Shown here in pieces: positions 56,285 to 64,000 of a DNA stretch of 64,000 nt (position 1 is the first letter of the stretch; the number at the start of each line of letters is the position of its first letter). The stretch is taken from contig NZ_CP013386.1 in NCBI RefSeq assembly GCF_001523745.2, forward strand, positions 682,001-746,000. Direction: 5' to 3'. This stretch comes from Burkholderia mayonis (GTDB taxonomy: Bacteria > Pseudomonadota > Gammaproteobacteria > Burkholderiales > Burkholderiaceae). A model generated the notes under the pieces. It was not told the origin of the DNA, did no database searches, and worked only from the letters and a program-made list of their open reading frames with translations. The translations under genes and the position numbers were made by a program.

Positions 56285-58864
56285 ATGCCAGTGCCCGTTC
56301 GCCATTCCGTTGCCGATCCAGTCGAAGCCGACGCCTTCGCCGAAGACGCCGCGCCGGGCGCCGCCGTGCGCGGCGCGGCGCGGGACGGGACGAGCGCGGG
56401 CGCGAGTGAAACGCGCGATGCGCAGGGCGCGGGGGCCGCGCGAGGTGGGCGGGCGTCGGGCGGCAGTCGTCGGGCGTCGAGCGGGGCGGACGCCGCGCGA
56501 GCCGACGGCGTGCGCGATGCGGCTGATGCGGCTGATGCGGCCGATGTGGCGCAGGCGCCGCGCGCGGCGGCCCCGGCCGAATTCGACGCCGCCGTCGGCG
56601 CGCGATCGCGGCCGCGTGCGGCCTCGCCGCGCGGCCGCACGGCCGACGGCCGTGTCGTGCCGGCCGCCGCGCAGGCGGCACAGGCGGCACAGGCCGATCG
56701 CGACGACGCGCCGGCCGCAACGGCGAAGCCTGCGACGCGCGCGGCGAAATCCACATCGAAATCCTCCGCCGACGCGGCCGGCGCAAAGACCGCACCGAAG
56801 CCCGTCAAGACCGCCGACAAGCTCGCGAAGCTCGGCCTCACGGGCGACATCGACCTCGTGCTGCATCTGCCGATGCGCTACGAGGACGAAACGACGCTCA
56901 CGCCGGTCCGCGAGCTTCTGCCGGGCGAGATCGCGCAGACGGAAGGCGTCGTGTTCGACAACGAGATCGCCTATCGCCCGCGCCGCCAATTGCTCGTGAA
57001 GCTGCGCGACGAATCGGACGCCGAACTCGTGCTTCGCTTCCTGAACTTCTACGGCTCGCAGGTCAAGCAGATGGCGGTCGGTCAGCGGCTGCGCGTGCGC
57101 GGCGACGTCCGCGGCGGCTTCTTCGGCCTGGAGATGGTGCATCCGACGGTCAAGGTCGTCGAAGCGGACGCGCCGCTGCCGCAGGCGCTGACACCCGTTT
57201 ATCCGAGCACGGCGGGCGTGTCGCAGGCGTATCTGCGCAAGGCGATCGACAACGCGCTCACGCGCACGCCGCTGCCCGAGCTGCTGCCGCCCGAAGTCGC
57301 GCGCGCGTATCTGGCGCCGCTCGACGTGCCGCCGCTCGCCGACGCGGTGCGCCTCCTTCATCACCCCGGCGTCGGCGCGGACGAGACGGCCCTCATCGAC
57401 GGCACGCACCCGGCGTGGACGCGAATCAAGTTCGACGAGCTGCTCGCGCAGCAGCTGTCGCTCAAGCGCGCGCACGAAGAGCGCCGCACGCGCGCCGCGC
57501 CCGCGATGCCGCGCCGCGCGCGCGACGACGGCGCGTCGTTGTCGGCGCGCCTCTACGCGGCGCTGCCGTTCCGGCTGACGGCCGCGCAGGAGCGCGTCGT
57601 CGCCGAGATCGCGCGCGATCTCACGCAGCCGCACCCGATGCAGCGCCTGCTGCAAGGCGATGTCGGCAGCGGCAAGACGGTCGTCGCAGCGCTCGCCGCC
57701 GCGCAGGCGATCGACGCCGGCTACCAGGCCGCGCTGATGGCGCCGACCGAAATCCTCGCCGAGCAGCACGCGCGCAAGCTGCGCGGCTGGCTCGAGCCGC
57801 TCGGCGTGTCGGTCGCGTGGCTCGCCGGGAGCCTGAAGGCGAAGGAGAAGCGCGCGGCGCTCGAGGCGGCCGCGCTCGGCACCGCGCGGCTCGTGATCGG
57901 CACGCACGCGATGATCCAGGACACGGTCGAGTTCGCGCGGCTCGGGCTCGTGATCGTCGACGAGCAGCACCGCTTCGGCGTCGAGCAGCGGCTCGCGCTG
58001 CGCGCGAAGGCGGCGAACGCGGCCGACGGCGCGGCGGGCTTCCAGCCGCACCAGCTGATGATGTCGGCGACGCCGATCCCGCGCACGCTCGCGATGACGT
58101 ACTACGCGGACCTCGACGTATCGACGATCGACGAGCTGCCGCCCGGCCGCACGCCGATCCTGACGCGGCTCGTAGCCGACGCGCGGCGCGACGAGGTGAT
58201 CGGCCGCGTGCGCGAGGCGGCGCTCGCGGGCCGCCAGGTGTACTGGGTATGCCCGCTCATCGAGGAAAGCGAGACGCTGCAGCTCCAGACAGCCGTCGAG
58301 ACTTACGAGACGCTCGCCGCCGCGCTGCCGGAGCTGAAGGTCGGACTCGTGCACGGCCGGCTCGCGCCTGCGGAGAAGGCCGCGGTGATGGACGCGTTCT
58401 CGCGCAACGACGTGCAATTGCTCGTCGCGACGACGGTGATCGAAGTCGGCGTCGACGTGCCGAACGCGTCGCTGATGGTGATCGAGCATGCGGAGCGCTT
58501 CGGGCTCGCGCAGTTGCACCAGCTGCGCGGGCGGGTCGGGCGCGGTACCGCCGCGTCGGTGTGCGTGCTGATGTACAGCGGACCGTTGTCGATCGCGGGC
58601 CGCGCACGCCTGAAGACGATGCGCGAGACGACCGACGGCTTCGAGATCGCGCGCCGCGACCTGGAGATCCGCGGCCCCGGCGAGTTCCTCGGCGCGCGCC
58701 AGTCGGGCGCGGCGATGCTGCGCTTCGCGGATCTCGAGAACGACGGCTGGCTGATCGAGCCGGCGCGGGAGGCGGCCGCGCGCCTCTTCGCCGGCTACCC
58801 GGACGTCGTCGCGCAGCACCTCGCGCGCTGGCTCGGCGCGCGCGAGCAGTACCTGAAGGCCTGA
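56285..58864 (+). CDS. recG: ATP-dependent DNA helicase RecG
   Basis: Branched-DNA helicase that reverses stalled forks. 859 residues from ATG 56285, much longer than the E. coli protein (693). The first 170 or so residues are Ala/Arg/Asp-rich and low in complexity. The wedge domain follows (LAKLGLTGDIDLVLHLPMRYEDET), then helicase motifs: QRLLQGDVGSGKTVVAALAA (Walker A), LVIVDEQHRFGV (DEQH), MSATPIPRTLAMTYY, and QLRGRVGRG. The upstream TTG at 56261 is a less likely start. Confidence 0.95.
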   Translation: MPVPVRHSVADPVEADAFAEDAAPGAAVRGAARDGTSAGASETRDAQGAGAARGGRASGGSRRASSGADAARADGVRDAADAADAADVAQAPRAAAPAEFDAAVGARSRPRAASPRGRTADGRVVPAAAQAAQAAQADRDDAPAATAKPATRAAKSTSKSSADAAGAKTAPKPVKTADKLAKLGLTGDIDLVLHLPMRYEDETTLTPVRELLPGEIAQTEGVVFDNEIAYRPRRQLLVKLRDESDAELVLRFLNFYGSQVKQMAVGQRLRVRGDVRGGFFGLEMVHPTVKVVEADAPLPQALTPVYPSTAGVSQAYLRKAIDNALTRTPLPELLPPEVARAYLAPLDVPPLADAVRLLHHPGVGADETALIDGTHPAWTRIKFDELLAQQLSLKRAHEERRTRAAPAMPRRARDDGASLSARLYAALPFRLTAAQERVVAEIARDLTQPHPMQRLLQGDVGSGKTVVAALAAAQAIDAGYQAALMAPTEILAEQHARKLRGWLEPLGVSVAWLAGSLKAKEKRAALEAAALGTARLVIGTHAMIQDTVEFARLGLVIVDEQHRFGVEQRLALRAKAANAADGAAGFQPHQLMMSATPIPRTLAMTYYADLDVSTIDELPPGRTPILTRLVADARRDEVIGRVREAALAGRQVYWVCPLIEESETLQLQTAVETYETLAAALPELKVGLVHGRLAPAEKAAVMDAFSRNDVQLLVATTVIEVGVDVPNASLMVIEHAERFGLAQLHQLRGRVGRGTAASVCVLMYSGPLSIAGRARLKTMRETTDGFEIARRDLEIRGPGEFLGARQSGAAMLRFADLENDGWLIEPAREAAARLFAGYPDVVAQHLARWLGAREQYLKA

Positions 58865-58933
58865 GCACGCGGCGAGCGGCTTTCGAGCGGCGTTCGTTGC
58901 GCGGCGCAACAGTGGAGATCTTGTCGACGAAGG

Positions 58934-58962
58934 TTGGCGAATCGGCCCAACCGGTGTATAAA
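58934..58962 (+). promoter_or_regulatory. oxyR promoter
   Basis: TTGGCG at 58934-58939, a 17-bp spacer, and TATAAA at 58957-58962, 38 bases before the oxyR start. The AT-rich stretch after it is a plausible autoregulatory LysR-type site. Confidence 0.65.
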
Positions 58963-58999
58963 TTTAATCTATCGTCATGAAATGATTGATTAACCCGCA

Positions 59000-59959
59000 A
59001 TGACGCTTACTGAACTGAAGTACATCGTCGCGGTCGCGCGCGAACGCCATTTCGGCCGGGCGGCCGAGGCCTGCTTTGTCAGCCAGCCGACGCTGTCGGT
59101 GGCGATCAAGAAGCTGGAAGACGAGCTGAACGTGCAGATCTTCGAGCGCGGCGCGAGCGAGGTGAGCGTGACGCCGATCGGCGACCAGATCGTCACGCAG
59201 GCACAGCGCGTGCTCGAGCAGACGTTCGCGATCAAGGAGATCGCGAAGCAGGGCAAGGACCCGCTCATCGGGCCGTTCCGGCTCGGCGTGATCTATACGA
59301 TCGGCCCCTATTTGCTGCCGACGCTCGTCAAGCAGATGATCCGCCGGGTGCCGCAGATGCCGCTGATGCTGCAGGAGAACTACACGCTCAAGCTGCTCGA
59401 ATTGCTGAAGCAGGGCGAGATCGACGCGGCGATCATGGCGCTGCCGTTTCCCGAAACGGGCCTGATGGTGCGGCCGCTGTACGACGAGCCGTTCGTCGTC
59501 GCGCTGCCGGCCGGGCACCCGTGGGAGGCGCGCCGCAAGATCGACGCGACCGACCTGAAGCAGGAGACGATGCTGTTGCTGGGCAACGGCCATTGCTTCC
59601 GCGATCACGTGCTCGGCGTGTGCCCCGAACTGATGCACTTCTCGCAGACCGCGGACGGGATCCAGAAGACTTTCGAGGGTTCGTCGCTCGAGACGATCCG
59701 CCATATGGTCGCGAGCGGCGTCGGGATCACGGTGCTGCCGCGAATGTCGGTCGCCGAAGTGGGGCCGCATGCGAACGGCCCGGATGCCGAACTGCTGTCG
59801 TACGTGCCGTTCGAGGACCCGGTGCCGGATCGGCGTGTCGTGCTCGTCTGGCGCAAGAGCTTCACGCGGATGCCGGCGATCGACGCAATCAGCGAGGCGA
59901 TCACCGCGTGCGAGCTGCCCGGCGTATCGAAGCTCGACATCCCGGCGACGGTGAATTGA
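59000..59959 (+). CDS. oxyR: hydrogen-peroxide sensor OxyR
   Basis: LysR-type regulator, 319 residues. The N-terminal HTH is MTLTELKYIVAVARERHFGRAAEACFVSQPTLSVAIKKLE. The redox pair is intact: GHCFRDHVLGVC carries two cysteines with eight residues between them, as in E. coli C199/C208. TTFEGSSLETIR-type and GVGITVLPRMS regions follow. Its neighbours, katG and dps, are classic targets. Confidence 0.96.
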   Translation: MTLTELKYIVAVARERHFGRAAEACFVSQPTLSVAIKKLEDELNVQIFERGASEVSVTPIGDQIVTQAQRVLEQTFAIKEIAKQGKDPLIGPFRLGVIYTIGPYLLPTLVKQMIRRVPQMPLMLQENYTLKLLELLKQGEIDAAIMALPFPETGLMVRPLYDEPFVVALPAGHPWEARRKIDATDLKQETMLLLGNGHCFRDHVLGVCPELMHFSQTADGIQKTFEGSSLETIRHMVASGVGITVLPRMSVAEVGPHANGPDAELLSYVPFEDPVPDRRVVLVWRKSFTRMPAIDAISEAITACELPGVSKLDIPATVN

Positions 59960-60019
59960 AGCGCAGCGCGTGCGACCGGTCGTACGCCGCGCATGAACGG
60001 GGCCTTGCGGCTCCGTTTA

Positions 60020-60081
60020 TTTTTACCTATAGAATAGATAAAATTTATTAAATTTTAATTTTCAATAGTTTTATATAGAAT
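60020..60081 (+). promoter_or_regulatory. AT-rich promoter/operator region upstream of the katG genes
   Basis: A sharply AT-rich island. ATAG tetramers occur at 60029, 60034, 60065 and 60075, and ATAAAATTTAT (60038-60048) is a perfect small palindrome of the LysR T-N-A type. TATAGA/TAGAAT at 60074-60081 can serve as -10. The lack of a -35 fits an OxyR-activated promoter; the spacing does not match the full E. coli OxyR consensus. Confidence 0.5.
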
Positions 60082-60151
60082 CCTCTGCATGGATCGGCGC
60101 GGCGCCGCCGGCCGATCCGGACGGTTAGCGCAAGCGTCAAAGGAGGATGTC

Positions 60152-60289
60152 ATGATGCAATCGGCATTGCAGCGCGCGCGGCGGAACATCGCGCCGCGCA
60201 TGACGGTCGTCAATCGTGCCAGGGCTGCCATCCGGAGCCTGTGTCCGATTGCGTTCGCTTACCTGGCGGACCGCGCATATGGCGGCTGA
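60152..60289 (+). CDS. small basic protein of unknown function between oxyR and katG
   Basis: 45 codons starting at ATG 60152 (or 60155), preceded by AAAGGAGG at 60139-60146, the strongest ribosome binding site type. The product is basic in its first half (ALQRARRNIAPRMTVVNRAR) and ends AAIRSLCPIAFAYLADRAYGG, mildly hydrophobic, with one cysteine. No family is recognised. It lies downstream of the AT-rich promoter and 153 bases before katG, so it should share the katG transcript. Confidence 0.55.
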   Translation: MMQSALQRARRNIAPRMTVVNRARAAIRSLCPIAFAYLADRAYGG

Positions 60290-62629
<2,340 letters not shown>

Positions 62630-62663
62630 TCGCGGCATCGTGCCGCTGACGCGGCAACGGAAC

Positions 62664-62697
62664 GGGAGACGGCCGGTCGCAGGACCGGCCGTCTCCC
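62664..62697. other. strong hairpin between katG and the next small ORF
   Basis: GGGAGACGGCCGGTC pairs perfectly (15 bp) with its complement around a GCAG loop. No T-tract follows, so read-through into the small ORF and dps is expected; it may stabilise the katG 3' end or attenuate. Confidence 0.6.
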
Positions 62698-62733
62698 TCC
62701 GGGCCGCCGATATCGTTTCAAGGAGTGACGGTC

Positions 62734-62898
62734 ATGACGCAAATGGTGCTCGACGTGCGCGTGGCGCTCGCTGCGCCGGCCAGGCGCGCGCGCGCCGTCG
62801 CGTTGCGGCGGCTGGTCGGCTTCGCGATCGCGGGCGGCGGCGCGGCCGTGCTGATCGCTCAGGCCGCGCATCACATCGTGGCTGTCGCGGGCGGTTGA
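62734..62898 (+). CDS. small predicted membrane protein between katG and dps
   Basis: 54 codons from ATG 62734 with AAGGAG at 62720-62725. The first half is basic (APARRARAVALRR), followed by one hydrophobic stretch (LVGFAIAGGGAAVLIAQAAHHIVAVAGG), consistent with a single membrane helix. No family is recognised. Position in the katG-dps interval suggests peroxide-dependent expression. Confidence 0.55.
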   Translation: MTQMVLDVRVALAAPARRARAVALRRLVGFAIAGGGAAVLIAQAAHHIVAVAGG

Positions 62899-62957
62899 GC
62901 GCTCATCCGATTCGCGCAAATTGCCCGATCGCGATCTAAGCTAAACTTGTGCGGCCC

Positions 62958-63018
62958 GAACGCGCATGTCGCAAACGCGCATGTCGCAAACGCGCATGTC
63001 GCAAACGCGCATGTCGCA
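62958..63018. repeat. 15-bp tandem repeat in the dps leader
   Basis: Three exact copies of ATGTCGCAAACGCGC (62966-63010) with partial copies on both sides. The array lies between a likely dps promoter region (TTGCCC 62921, TAAGCT/TAAACT around 62937-62947) and the dps start. In the dps frame each unit reads Met-Ser-Gln-Thr-Arg with no stop before dps. Confidence 0.85.
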
Positions 63019-63082
63019 TTCGGCATGCGGATTTTTCGATGCATTTTCGCCGGTTCGAACCATCGGACAAGGAGTCTCGAGG

Positions 63083-63571
63083 ATGGCCAAGAAAAGCAAC
63101 GCAACTCAAATCAACATCGGCATCAGCGACAAGGATCGCAAGAAGATCGCGGAAGGGTTGTCCCGTCTGCTCGCCGACACGTACACGCTGTACCTGAAGA
63201 CGCACAACTTCCACTGGAACGTGACGGGCCCGATGTTCAACACGCTGCACCTGATGTTCGAGGAGCAGTACAACGAGCTATGGCTCGCCGTCGATCTCGT
63301 CGCGGAGCGCATCCGCACGCTCGGCGTCGTCGCGCCGGGCACGTATCGCGAATTCGCGAAGCTGTCGTCGATTCCCGAGGCGGACGGCGTGCCGGCCGCC
63401 GAGGACATGATCCGCCAGCTCGTCGAGGGGCACGAGGCCGTCGTGCGCACTGCGCGGACGATCTTCCCGGACGCCGACGCGGCCAGCGACGAGCCGACCG
63501 CCGATCTGCTGACGCAGCGGCTGCAGACGCACGAGAAGACCGCGTGGATGCTGCGCTCGCTGCTCGCCTGA
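63083..63571 (+). CDS. dpsA: Dps-family DNA-protecting ferritin
   Basis: 162 residues. The ferroxidase site is in [41 protein letters not shown] (His, Asp and Glu ligands). It oxidises iron with peroxide and binds DNA. ATG 63083 is selected because AAGGAG at 63069-63074 is correctly spaced; the frame is open upstream through the 15-bp repeats. In B. pseudomallei dpsA is reported to be transcribed with katG as well as from its own promoter. Confidence 0.95.
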   Translation: MAKKSNATQINIGISDKDRKKIAEGLSRLLADTYTLYLKTHNFHWNVTGPMFNTLHLMFEEQYNELWLAVDLVAERIRTLGVVAPGTYREFAKLSSIPEADGVPAAEDMIRQLVEGHEAVVRTARTIFPDADAASDEPTADLLTQRLQTHEKTAWMLRSLLA

Positions 63572-63640
63572 GCGGCGCGTGCTCGGGAGGCCGGCGCCGA
63601 GCCGGCCCGAATCCCGATTTCGATCCCGATCGACTCGATG

Positions 63641-63678
63641 AGAGCCTCTCGCGGCCCGGCCGCGGGAGGCTCTTTCGC
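63641..63678 (+). terminator. terminator of dpsA
   Basis: AGAGCCTCTCGCGG / CCGCGGGAGGCTCT stem (63641-63674, one G-U) followed by TTTCG, about 70 bases after the dpsA stop. Confidence 0.75.
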
Positions 63679-63747
63679 ATGGGCGGCGCGCCGGATTCGG
63701 GACCGGCACGCGCGAGAACGCGTCGTGGCCCGACGCTCGCGCGGCGA

Positions 63748-63776
63748 TTGGCGAGCCGCGTCGACGGTTTTAGAAT
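63748..63776 (+). promoter_or_regulatory. promoter of the HxlR-type gene
   Basis: TTGGCG at 63748-63753, a 17-bp spacer, and TAGAAT at 63771-63776. Confidence 0.6.
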
Positions 63777-63844
63777 GCAACTCATCGTCTGCAATGCGCG
63801 CGGCTCGGCGCCGCACTTCAAGACTTTCCCGATTCCCGCAAGCC

Positions 63845-64000
63845 ATGGCCCGACGTAGAGACATGAGCGCCGACGACTGCCCCGTCGCGCGCGCGGTGGA
63901 CGCGATCGGCGATCGCTGGTCGCTCCTCATCGTGCGCGACGCGTTTGACGGCGTGCGCCGTTTCACCGTATTCCAGCGCAACCTTGGCATCGCGCGCAAC
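63845..64000 (+). CDS. HxlR-family transcriptional regulator (3' end outside window)
   Basis: 52 codons are visible. CPVARAVDAIGDRWSLLIVRDAFDGVRRFTVFQRNLGIARN is the start of the winged HTH of HxlR regulators, including the conserved N-terminal cysteine often used for redox sensing. The start may be ATG 63845 or 63863. The target is unknown; the gene is separated from dpsA by a terminator and its own promoter. Confidence 0.85.
   Translation, partial: MARRRDMSADDCPVARAVDAIGDRWSLLIVRDAFDGVRRFTVFQRNLGIARN

Noticed and set aside
56270..58909. Long open frame on the minus strand across recG
   Set aside because: Mirror image of the recG codons, with Arg/His/Leu-rich translation; recG has all helicase motifs on the plus strand.
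62966..63082. Longer Dps start within the 15-bp repeats
   Set aside because: No ribosome binding site precedes those ATGs, while AAGGAG is placed for ATG 63083. Kept only as a finding to test.

Overview
This is about 64 kb of GC-rich DNA (roughly two thirds G+C) that reads as the primary chromosome of a Burkholderia of the pseudomallei/thailandensis/mallei group. The reasons are a betaproteobacterial gltIJKL, a queA-tgt-yajC-secD-secF block, an oxyR-katG-dps peroxide locus whose KatG matches the Burkholderia enzyme, and many short tandem repeats between genes. The species within that group cannot be decided here. Almost all of the window is ordinary housekeeping chromosome. I see no prophage, insertion sequence, CRISPR array, tRNA or rRNA gene.

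Layout. 0-5 kb: glutamate dehydrogenase gdhA and the glutamate/aspartate ABC importer gltIJKL. 5-9 kb: a class II glutamine amidotransferase facing pyrC, then a DUF3025 gene. 9-12.3 kb: RNase P RNA (rnpB), an OsmC-family gene, a candidate small RNA with a 16S-tail-like (anti-Shine-Dalgarno) loop, rplM-rpsI, and erpA. 12.3-16 kb: anmK facing tyrS-dtd-phosphatase. 16-24 kb, minus strand: a ParB/Srx-fold lipoprotein, a DUF2236 oxygenase-like protein, ruvC-ruvA-ruvB, and dusB-fis-purH. 24.7-32 kb: pepP-ubiH, a GST, an FMN glutamate-synthase-like enzyme, and nudix-mnmA. 32-38 kb: pntAA-pntAB-pntB, a WYL regulator, and a glyoxalase-like gene facing an ArsR-SRPBCC pair. 38-46.3 kb: a THUMP RNA methyltransferase, a Gcr-type 'recombinase' membrane protein, and a four-gene pqi operon in which PqiA is split. 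46.5-50 kb: cytochrome b561, two YceI proteins and an MHS-type transporter. 50-59 kb: secF/secD/yajC/tgt/queA facing recG. 59-64 kb: oxyR, katG, dps with two strong-RBS small ORFs between them, then the start of an HxlR regulator.

Functional links. gdhA and gltIJKL handle glutamate. tyrS and dtd are aminoacyl-tRNA functions. ruvABC and recG serve recombination repair. pepP-ubiH keeps the order known from E. coli and belongs with ubiquinone synthesis. pqiA/B/C is an MCE lipid-transport system. The 59-63.6 kb block is a peroxide-defence module (sensor, catalase-peroxidase, DNA-protecting ferritin) carrying two unexplained small proteins and a 15-bp tandem repeat in the dps leader.

Less ordinary items: the small RNA at 10269-10360; the two small ORFs of the peroxide locus; a symmetric nest of terminators between erpA and anmK; a compound repeat tract (9-bp x 11 and 16-bp x about 15) downstream of pqiC; a lipoprotein with a DGHH motif; and palindromic operator candidates in front of the arsR-type gene.
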